From positions 1 to 64,000 of the forward strand of contig JAUJYZ010000027.1 of assembly GCA_033675265.1 (NCBI GenBank): a DNA stretch of 64,000 bases, read 5' to 3'. The position numbers were made by a program, and so were the translations under genes. The notes beneath the pieces were generated by a model that saw only the letters and a program-made list of their open reading frames with translations, made no database searches and was not told where the DNA came from. Source of the stretch: Actinostola sp. cb2023. Its lineage: Eukaryota; Cnidaria; Anthozoa; Actiniaria; Actinostolidae. This document shows, in pieces, positions 12,901-24,900 of this stretch (the stretch's first letter is position 1; every line of letters starts with the position of its first letter).

Positions 12901-15900
12901 ATATCCAGTTCTGGATGCACGCGGGAGGCTGCTAAGCACGAGAGAAGCGTAAGAGTCGCACGAGGCGTAGCCGAGTGCGACTCTAGCTTCTTGAGTGCTT
13001 AGCAGCCGACGAAGTGCATCCAGAACTGGATATGCACACGCTAAACATTGACCATTGCTTTTATAACATAGCCAATGGCTTTTACGCGTCAAAAACTGGT
13101 TTATTGTTATCAATAATTCTGATCAACTGACAAATTCTTCAAACTGGTGCACGAATAGTTCAATTCAATTCTTTCAAATTGTTCAAGATCTGCATGAAGA
13201 CAACTTTACACAAGCAAAAGCCGCTAAAAGTGATCTACATATACACACAACTAACCATAAAAGACAAGGATTTTAACCGGTCAAAAACAGATTTATTGTT
13301 ATCAATACTTCTGATCAACTGACAAATTCTTCTAAAACTGCGCACGTATTTCTCAATTCATTCAAAGTGTTCAAAACCTGAAGATGACAAATGTCGCTCA
13401 AAGTGCTCTATTTTCTCAAAACTACACATTTTCCGTGGAAAATTTACAAAATAGATTTAACTAATCATTACAAAAAAACACAGTTTTTCATTTTGGCACG
13501 TTCTGGAGATGAATTTTCAAAGAACTTTTGAAGTTTAAAAACACATCGATTACGAGCGTTCGACGAAACTACAACTTGGACGTTGTGGATAGTACAGTTG
13601 TTGAAAAACTAAAAGGGAATCAAAGTGGATTGGAGGCTTCACCTGACCCTCACTAAGATGACTGACATTGTTTTGCTGTACTGCTGTTACTTGAAAGGAC
13701 GGTTGAGCCAAAGCAACTGCTGTACATGTAGTGTAGAAGAACTTTGCTCGAGGCTTCGTGACAAGATTTCGCTGCAATGGTGAAGTTGTATTGACGATGG
13801 ACGTGTGTTATAATGAGCCAAGCTTTGCTCATTTCGGTGCCCAGATATCGCCATGATGTGACGATTCGGTATAAGTACTGAAGTAGTGTCTTTTTGCTGT
13901 ACATTCCCTCGTCTGTTTTCCTCACTTTGGCGTAATTAATGACCGCTTCAGCCAGTTCAAGGTTGGCATTGAGTTTGTCATTCTTCAAGCAAGTGGAGTT
14001 TGGAGAAATTGTCTCTTTTATACACCAGGCTAAACAAAGTGATGGAAAAGGTACTTTTAACGTAATTCTTGGTTTTCACCTACGTCATCAAACATTTTCC
14101 CAGGACTTACATAGAACAAAACCTTCATAGGCCGAAAGAGCAGCTAAAACCACATATCTCAGCCGAAGCTTTAGTTAAAAGAAGTTTTAGATACGAAGAT
14201 ATGAGCGATTGCTTATGCTCATAATTTAGTTAAAATGTATGGGGCCGCCATGTTGGTGTCGCATCGAGCGACACCAACATGGCGGCCAAATCACGAAGAC
14301 TGAAAATCATGTTTACTTGCAAATACTTCAATTTTTCAATAGCTATTTTCATCAAAATAAAGTTACCCATCATCTACAAAGTTAAAATCGTATTATTTCA
14401 AACGAATTTTCCTATTTCTATGGCTTTTGAAAATGCGTGACTGTATTGCGTGACATAATTTGACTCGCAATAAAACGAAAACCAAACATCTAAATTACAA
14501 AATTATTTTGGTAAGAATTTTCTTATAACGATATAAACAACATATCCAACAAACAGTTTTGTGAGGTGAATAGTTTGGATTTTAGCTTTTTGATGACGTC
14601 ATGTGAAAACCAAGAATTGATAAGCTTATTACAGGACATTTATTTAAAGTATTTTTTGTTGTTATTATGATATTCAGTTTTCTCACACAAGTTGTCACTG
14701 AGTAAGCTTACTTGGACTTGAATTTGTACAATTTTGCTACCGCAATACAATTATCTGTTGCTGCACGATCATTTGTTAATTTCAAATAATTAAGATTACA
14801 TAGTTTTCTTCTTGTTACCTACCTTTATTAAAATGTTGAAACACACCAGTTTGTCATTTTCTTTGTCCTTTTTGACTGCCTATCCATCAAAAGTTACTGT
14901 AAATCGTCCTCCGACAAGTAACTTATGTAAACCGGGATGCAAAGCGTGTTGTTTTGACTTCTAGTTCGGCATTTTCGTTTATGTCGGGTTCGTTAACAAT
15001 GAGTTTTAACCGCTGAGAAAGTCGGTAAGTTTAGGTCTCCGTAGTCACTGCTAAATAAAGCAAAGTCATCCATTTTCGTCTTATAGTACTGTAGGTACGA
15101 AAACTTCAGCGAACATCTTTGTTTTTGGATTTTGACGTCATTTCCATGAAATATCTCTATGGTATATCCATTTCTTGTTCATAGATAACCAGCCAATCAG
15201 AGCGCGTGTTATATTGTAGCTATGTTATAAAATAACAATAAACAATCTTCCCTTAGTCGGCTAAATCTGAAATTTATACCAGTCATTGAAATTATTTTAT
15301 CTTGATTGAATGTTAATTTCAGTGAAATTATCATTACCATGGCAACAATAAACAGAAAATAAAGTGGATGGATAAAGTGACTACACTAAAATGAAAGAAG
15401 CAAAAGCTGTGACACACAGAATAAAACGTTCCCAATCCGAATTGGATCTTCCTCTTCATTATATAAATAATAATAATATAATACAATAATATATTTGTTA
15501 CTGCGATTATTTACAGTACCGCTCAAAAGTTTGTCAAGCTTTTTTGGTGATACATCGGCACCGATATATCGGTTGTCCCAAATGATATTTCGGTTGCCGT
15601 TAAACGATATTTCGGTTGCCGGTAATCTCTATTCGGGAGAGACTAGTTTTCAGTACCTGAGCAAGATCGTCTCTCAGTTCTAACGTCAATTTCACTTGAT
15701 TCAGCGTCATTTTCTTCGGTATTGAATTACGCGGTGAATTATAATTAGAATAAATCAAACTTATTGTAAAGTAAATATACATGAAGATTCTTCAAGGCAC
15801 TATTAAAGACCCCAAAAGTGTAAATGAACTCCGGCTTGAAATCACGATCCAATGCAATCCGTCGACTAACTATATAGTATATTTCCAATGTTTATATTTA

Positions 15901-18900
15901 TACTATCATTATTATTTGTGCTATTGATTATTATAGGTATATCTGGGATTGGGTTATCATTTTATTGGGGAAGGGCTTGGTGGTTTAACCTAGCAGGGGA
16001 CTTTGTGTCCTATTGTTATTCTACCCAGTGTAATTGTTATACTGAATCTGTAAATAAATAAATAAACTAACAAAGGAATATAGAGTGTGACGTCACGTTA
16101 CCTATCTTGTGTGCAACTCATTGGGCAACTAGCAAAGGAATATAGTGTGACATCACGTTACCGACGTCACACTCTATACAGTACCAATGTTATATGCAAG
16201 TTGAATTGCAACCTAAAGGTTTGATGTTCACGGTTTTGCTTAGGATTTACAAGGTCAGATTACCTCTGGTGAAGAAGAACTTCAGCAAGTCAGATTGAAG
16301 TCTGAAGACACAGAGTCCAGTCTGAGGGAATCTGTTGAACAACTCAGTGAGGTTGGTAATAAACATTTTCTGTTGTGGTTGATGCAGTTCGAAAGCCAAT
16401 CGAGGACGTGTTGCAGGGTGAAACTTCATTCATCTTGACATGCATTCCGTGTTTTGTAAACAGGATGGAATTTTGTTTGCGCATGCGCGGCCAGTTAGGT
16501 GATTTCAACATGCTTCGCGACTTCAAGCGGTTGACGGTGAATTAACTGAGGTTTTTAAAAACGCTTTTATTGCTACTTCTAAACCCAGAATTGGACTTCA
16601 CCACTACCAGAAGCTGTACAGACACTTAGCTATTGCAATTATCAATAAGGAAAGAACATACTGTCTTGGACTTCAAAATATTATTTTAAAGAACTTTATA
16701 TCCGACTACAAGTGAACTGCTCTTTGTTGACAAAATGGCGTGATTCTATGCACAAGCAATAACTTCGTGTTCGATTATTCCAAGCGCCGTAGAAGATCTG
16801 CTGCAAAATTAGGGACGATGATCAGTACACATGCGATAGTGACTTGAATACACCTATTTCAAAAATGGTTGTCGTAGACATCAGTCCATAGGCAATAGGT
16901 TATACGTCGTTGCAAGACCGAACTGCATTATGGTAATAGCTTGAATAGCCAACTGAACGTATGAAAACCTATATGATATCGTACCTATTTCCATTTCAAC
17001 AGACCAAGACACATTTTGAATCGAATTTTATAAAATATTTCTGGCATACATGCCATTCAAGCTGTTACCATAATGCAGTTCGGTCTTGGAACGACCTATA
17101 ACCTATTGCCTATGGACTGATGTCCTCGACAACCTTTTTTGAAATAGGTGTATACAGCTTTGATAGAGATCGAAGACCAAACGTTTTTAAAATAGAGTAT
17201 TGAATATTATAGTATTTCCATACAATTCCTGTATCTAGGCCGAATTTGATGGTTCATTGTCTCGAAATCTAATATAGATCTCCCAAATTTTGTGGACAGA
17301 AATAATGAGAGCTATGTTCTCTAACAGGCTTTCTAAAAGATATTTGATTGGGAAAGGTAGTGTTTTCCGCCTATTCCTTCAGCCTGTCGAGGCCAAAGGT
17401 ATATTTTGACATACTTTGCTCCCTAGAATTTTGCTGTTTGGGATTGTTTTCCTTGCAATGTGCTTGGATCTTTTATGTCTCCACAGTAATTAGTTGCAAA
17501 ACAAAATATATCACTGAGATCGACTGAGAATTATGGCATTGGTTGCAATATGGTATATAGCATATTTTTACTCGATTATTACACATTATTTTGCTCTATA
17601 GATGTCCCAAAATATTATGTAAATGTTACAATGTTATTAAACATATTTTAGGTGTGTGCACTCATTTTTGATCGCAAAAATGGGCAAAGCAGCAAAAAAA
17701 TTACAATAATTATATTGTGGTATTTTTGAGCAAATAACACCTATTCTTGGTCATCCTTGAATTTCTTTCACTTTATTGGTCTTGATGGGGGTATAAAACA
17801 TGAGATATGGCTTCTTGATATCGGAGAATGACAAAAGCCAACATCGCATATATTTATGTTCTACCAAATAATTATTTTTGCTGATTTGTGTCTGAATTGA
17901 TTACTATATATAAGAGTTGTCTTTCTGTCTGTCTGGCCGTGATCAAGCCGTTATGGTTCAGCGGCCAAGCGCATGCTCGTGCAAAATTCCCTCCTGTTCG
18001 TTTTGTATGGTGTTGTTAATATTTGTATTGATGGATCATGACGTCGTAGTGCATTCAAAGCGAAGTCGTACTGATTCTGGTCATTAAAACAGGTTAAAAA
18101 CAGTCTTGAATTACAATTGAGGAACTTGGAAATTAAGCTTAAAGCTGAGAACACTCGAGCAAATGCAATTGCTTCAGAAAAGGTAAAATATCCATTTTCC
18201 TCTGTCTATCCATCACAAACCTTGAGTTCACAACCTCTCGCCCATTCCTTTACTTACCATCAACCCACCTATCTCTTGCTTTTAGGTATCACATTCATCC
18301 CCCTCTCTATGTTTATTGCAGATTTTATTATACACCTATTCCAAATATCGTTGTCCGGGCCGAAAGAAACAAGCAAGAAGCTGATGACCGCAAAGGACTT
18401 TGGGAATCTCCTAATTGTGGCACTTGAGAAGTTATCCCTTCGTGCGTTGAATAGCAATCATTTGGAACAATTCGGCCATTTGAAAATACATGTTGTCAAA
18501 ATGTCTACGGATGAATAAATGAATAAGGAGAAAGTCCCAATGCCCTTTGCGGTCGTCAGCTTCTTGCTTGTTGCTTTCGGCGGGGACAACGATTTTTGGA
18601 ATAGGTGTATATATACTTTTTGTTCACATATCTATCAGTATTTGTAATTGTGTTTAAATAAATTGTCCCCAATTAGTGTACCACTTGTGATATGTTAGAA
18701 GCTTACGCGTGTCGAAAAATTGCGTTGGGTCTCACCAACATATCAGGCATTCTAAAACTCATTAATAATTCATGGTCAATTGGTCCAATCAGGGTTGTCC
18801 AATCGGTCACATGCATTGATCTTTATAGCCCGATAAAATACTGATGAATAAAACATCGGTGTCTATATGACTTGCAAAGGTCATGCAAAGGTCTCATTTA

Positions 18901-21900
18901 CTCGTATCATTGACCTTTGCATAGCACCCACAGCAAGTATCGAATATCCTTACGGCTTCTTACTTACGAATACAAAACCTCTCTCCAATGTGGGATGAGT
19001 TTAGGTGTATCCTGCGCATGACAGTGATATCACAAGTACCTTTACAAGAAAGTTTTGTAATTTTCTTGTATTATTTGCTTAGAATTCTATTTTGTTCTCT
19101 TTAACAATTTCCTTTGAAGTGTCTACTTCTACAACTGCTGCTCTGCGTCCCTTAAAGTGTATATGGCACGAAATTTTTTCTTTTGAAAATCGATTACATA
19201 TGAAGTGAATAGTGGGATGGTTCAGTATTTTGTGATTTGAGCTTCGCATTGGCGAGTTATAAAGCTTTGAAATCGTGATATGCTAATTCGGTGACGTCAG
19301 AGTGGGTTTTGCCGAAACTTATTTGTATTTTTCCAAGCAGTACTCTTTTCTAAAATAGAAAAACAAAATGAACATCATGTATATCAATTGTAGAAAACTT
19401 TTTGCCAGATTAAAAAATTTCAATAATTTGCACAATGGCGCTTTTGTATAATAAATTAAACACACTCTGACGTCACCGAATTACCATATCACGATTTCAA
19501 TCCTTTATAACTCGCCAATGCGAAGCTCAAATCACAAAATACTGAACCATCCCACTATTCACTTCATATGTAATCGATTTTCAAAAGAAAAAATTTCGTG
19601 TCATATACACTTTAAGGCAACCGTGAGACTCAATAGCCTGCTTCATGTCTTCTGTGGTCAGGACATCGTGTCCTTCGTTCACCCATCTCTTGATGCGAGC
19701 TTTAATAGGCGCTGTTTTGCGATCGCATATGTCTTTCCCTGCTTGCGGGTCGTAAAAGTCATAGTGCAGAATTTTGATTTCTGTGCGCGCACCGATTTTG
19801 GGTAAGCTCAGTAGTAGCTGTCCATTTTTGTAGCATCCATTTTTGTCAGAGCGCAAGAACGCTTTGCTGATTAATGGATACTCTTGCTTGAGGGTTTTCA
19901 GGACATGCTAGATAACTGATGCAACCGCAAAGCCATTCTGAGTGCAAGTATTAAAAATATGCACAAAACATTCAACTTCGTATTTCTGTGCAGACTTTGT
20001 AATAATAGCACTTATGTGCCAGCTTCTACCCCTTTTGCCAAAAAACTCACTCATTTGCTCGCGATAGTGATGGGGGAGAAACTTCATGGCCCAGTCCATT
20101 ACTATTAGACAGGTTTCATCATCGAGCTGGCTAAGAGCATCTTGTTTTCCCTCTTCCTGGTTCAACGAACCCAGCATCGCACAGAATGGAGGGACACATA
20201 CGGGACTTTCCTATTGTTTGGCGCGAGATTCAAATGATGTTCATTAGGGTGTGACTCTGATAATTCCACGATTTACAAAGGAATTAGGCGAAAATGGCCG
20301 AAGTGGGTACTCAAAGCTAGTCTTTTTCTTGATTTGTGTATTAGTTTCTAAAGTTATTAAGGGTGGAAATGAAAGTCAAGATGATGAACCAACTGCTGAT
20401 ATCAATAAAAATTACAAAACTTATTTTGTTATAGTATCCTTTTTATGGCAAAGTAGGGATATTTTTGGTCATTTTACTATGGGAATTGTATAGGCACCAT
20501 CAAAACATCGATATTTTACTATGGGAATTGTATAGGCACCATCAAAACATCGATATTTTACTATGGGAATTGTATAGGCACCATCAAAACATCGATATTT
20601 TACTATGGGAATTGTATAGGCACCATCAAAACATCGATATTTTACTATGGGAATTGTATAGGCACCATCAAAACATCGATATTTTTTTGCTCATCACGAT
20701 AACTATTCAAATATATTAAGGTTGGAATATAAAGATAAACAAATAAGGATCATTTTCCACCCATAAGTTGGATCATCCGCGAAAGCTTTATAGTATCCTT
20801 TTCGAGTTATAATAATCTTGGTCTTCACGAGACTCTTGTTGTCATAGCGACCGACGTGAGTTCAACTCAATCTCGCTTAGCTTCGCTTTATCAGATAACT
20901 AATACGCAAAACCTATCATTTGAAAGCTTATATAAAGTGTAAGTTCAGTTGTTAAGTAAGTTTTTGACGAGTTTATAGTGTATGCGATGAAAATCTACGA
21001 AGTAATCAATTCGGCTTCTGTCTTCAAATCGTTTGTTGTTGTCATTTGAATGACTCTTAGCGGCCGACGTGAGTTCAACTCATTCTCGCTTTAACAGATA
21101 ACTAATACTCAAAAGCTATCATTTGAAAGCTTATATAAAGTGTAAGTTCAGTCGTTAAGTAAGTCTTTGACGAGTTTATAGTGTATGCGATGAAAAACTA
21201 CGAAGTAATCAATTCGGCTTCTGTCTTCAAGTCGTTTGTTGTCACTGTTGAATGACTCTTACGGCCGACGTGAGTTCAACTCATTCTCGCTCTATCAGAT
21301 AACTAATACGCAAAACCTCTCAAAAATTTATAGTATATTGTTCTGCTTGACTGTAGGATATGGAGGAAGCGCAGCAAAGGCAGCAGTTACTTATCTTACA
21401 GAAACTTGAATTTGAAAGTCAATTAGCAAGTGCCAAAGAAGACCTGGCTAAGGTATATTTTCGTTAGCAAATCAAGTTTGCAAGATAAAATATGGAAAAC
21501 TTTTAAACATTGCTTCTCAATTTCATTAATAATTCATTAGCTCAATAACCAATCAGCTCTCACGATTCGGGTCAGGTGGATTTATCTTGATGCCGGAGGA
21601 AGAACTGATCAAGACACTAAAATTAGTGTATATTTACCATTATGTTAGGGCCTGTTTACATGAGGGAGAGATATTCCTAGCGCTAGGATCTTCCTAGCAG
21701 ACGAATCAACCTAGCGGCTATATATATATTGTTTACATGGGCCGGGGTAGAGTTGTTACTAAGATCATCGTAGCACCAGGGTCATCATCCTGCCTCGCAG
21801 ATGATCCTACTACTAGGGTTGACTTTTCGTCATGTAAACGAAACAAGGAGAGATAGGATAACTGACTCTAGTGCTAGGGTTGTAATCACCTGAGCACTTC

Positions 21901-24900
21901 ATTAATATGGTAACCTAGTAACGCAACCAGTAACGCATCCAGTATATGTTGGCATTTTATCATGTAAACGCAATATAAAGTTGTCCCTATTGCTAGGAAG
22001 TTCCTAGCGCTAGGGTTATCCAATTTAGTAGACTTACTACCTCTTACTTATCATGAAAAATCGCCTTACGGTAATTTGCGAAACGAAACAGGAACGAAAC
22101 GAAACAGGAACGGAACGAAACAGGAACGAAATGGAACAGGAACGAAACGAAACAGGAACGAAACGAAACAGGAACGAAACGAAACAGGAATTCTATATAT
22201 AAATACATGGGATAATACTTTGATACGGAGAAAGAAAATATCAACAGATTCAATATTCTGTCTGATATAACGTGTCCGGCGCCTATCGACGAGCCATCTC
22301 TAACGACCATATTGATAACATTTACAAATACTTTGGAATATCTTTAATATAAATAGCATACCTAGATTAGTATTAAAGGTGTTTTCCATGTAACAGGTCG
22401 TTCGGGGCTTCGAGTATTTCAATTAATTTAGCACGTCTTGTGATGACTCGACTTCCGTCGAGACAGGTCTTGGCGCCAAGTCAATTCCACATACTTGTGA
22501 TTGAAGAAAAACAAACCTTATAGTAGTAGCAATCAATGAATTTCCATAAAGGCGAAGGCGACTCAAAAGGTATTATACATACCTTTTTGTGGTGTAAAAG
22601 TACTTCAGTGGTTCTTATGGCCACCAAGACTGTGGACTTGACCAAAGACACGTGCATTTTAATGCTTGTCAGATGCTTGTCATATCTACATCCATGATTT
22701 TACGACTCTTTTCAAAAACATTTGAAAAGAATATTATTCTGTGTAACTCCTCAAAATGTGAATTAATTATTTCAACAAATGTAGAAGCGGTTGTGGCAAC
22801 AGAAGCTAAATAATTAACGATTAAATAGAGGTACCTCGACTCAACGAAACGGGAACGAAACGAAACGCCCCACCCCTCCCCCAAGAGGAAGCAAATCAGT
22901 CCTACAGATTCTGTGCCCCCCTCCCGTGCACTTCATAGTTCTCGCTCTGTAACAATTACTAGATTTATTATCATACGTATAATTTCTGGACCTTACAAAA
23001 TAATCAGTTATGAGAATATGTTGTCACAAGTTGGAGAAATAGGCGTAATCAAAAGTAATTGTTACAGAACGAGAACTTGCACGATTGGGGAGGGGGGCAC
23101 AGAATCTGTAGGACTGATTTGCTTCCTCTTGGGGGAGGGGTGGGGCGTTTCGTTTCGTTCCCGTTTCGTTTCGCAAATTACCGTAAGGCTCTATTTAATC
23201 GTTAATTGTTTAGCTTCTGTTGCCACAACCGCTTCTACATTTGTTGAAATAATGAGTTCACATACTGAGGAGTTACACAGAATAATATACTTTCCAAATG
23301 TGTTCGAAAAGAGTCGTAAAATCATGGATGTAGATATCTGACAAGCATCTGACAAGCATTAAAATGCACGACGTGTCTTTGGTCAAGTCCACAGTTTTGG
23401 TGGCCATAAGAACCACTGAAGTACTTTTACACCACAAAAAGGTATGTGCAATACCTTTTGAGTCGCCTTTTATGGAAATTCATTGATTGCTACTACTATA
23501 AGGTTTGTTTTTCTTCAATCACAAGTATGTGGAATTGACTTGGCGCCAAGACCTGTCTCGACGGAAGTCGAGTCATCACAAGACGTGCTAAATTAATTGA
23601 AATACTCGAAGCCCCGAACGACCTGTTACATGGAAAACACCTTTAATACTAATCTAGGTATGCTATTTATATTAAAGATATTCCAAAGTATTTGTAAATG
23701 TTATCAATATGGTCGTTAGAGATGGCTCGTCGATCGGCGCCGGACACGTTATATCAGACAGAATATTGAATCTGTTGATATTTTCTTTCTCGGTATCACA
23801 GTATTATCCCATGTATTTATATATAGAATTCCTGTTTCGTTTCGTCCCTGTTTCGTTTCGTTCCTGTTTCGTTTCGTTCCTGTTTCGTTTCGCAAATTAC
23901 CGTAAGCCTGAAAAATCTAGTGATCAATTATCAACCAGAGTTGAATCACTGACCCGTCGAATATTACGCTCACTACTTATCCATTAGATTACCTGACTGC
24001 TTGTTCGATTTTAGGCCAAGACACAAAAGCAATTAGAGAATCAATAACAATTCAGATAATCATTCATTATTAATTCGTTTGAGAAGGCATATAAAAAACT
24101 CGTGAGTGCATCGTGTTTCATCAGGGGATTCAAAACACCTCGAAACAATAAAAGCGGCACTCGGCCGTAGTTTCTCGGTGTTTGGAACCCCTGATAAAAC
24201 ACTCGCACTCGTTGATATATTACATGACGTAATTCCTCTTGTTATGTTTGATATACAGGCATATAGTAACCCAGTTGTTGTTTGTTTTACCAGAGTCGAG
24301 AGGAGCACCAAGAGACCAGGGAAGTAGCTAAACGGGTACAGATGGTACTGAATGAGGAAAAGATTGCAATGCAAACTAAACTGGTAAAGATCACCATTGT
24401 CAATCATATAGAATTCATAATAAATATATTTATCAGTTGTCTCACGATTGAGGTCGCGATGTTTCGACTGCTACTGCTAGTCTTTATCAGGCGATTGTGT
24501 AGACTTGGTGGATTCTCTGTTATATACCTGTCTTCGGTTCGTCTGTACTGCTACTGGGCTGTACTATGATTGGACGGTCTACTTTGGCTGGTGTGTTGCA
24601 GCAGAGCGATATCCTCTACTGTCTCTGTTGTTGGAGTCTGATCTGGATGTCTTCTTTAACTCGATGCGTGTACCAGTGTGGATCTATGCACTCTACATCC
24701 TTCCAATTGGGGTAGTGCTCGGTCTTGTAGACATGGTCGGACACTGCGGAGGTCTGGGAATGAGTTAGGCATACGCCTCTCTCGTGTTCCTTCGTTCTTG
24801 GTCTTCCTGTTTCCCATAATTCCTTCCCTCCATAGAAGCCATTCGTCTAGGAATAGATGTTGCCAATTTACTGTTATTTTAAAACCGGTCTTGTTTGTTG

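Noticed and set aside
18117..18518. 133-codon + strand ORF
   Set aside because: Only its first part is an EEA1-like exon; beyond the splice donor it reads through an intron and a palindromic MITE.
20465..20719. ORF with a repeating 14-residue peptide
   Set aside because: Produced by a 42-bp tandem repeat whose length is divisible by three; no start context, homologue or splice support.
22913..23341. 142-codon ORF inside the foldback element
   Set aside because: It runs through the spacer and one arm, mirrored by an ORF in the other arm; low-complexity Phe/Arg/Ser reading and no domain.
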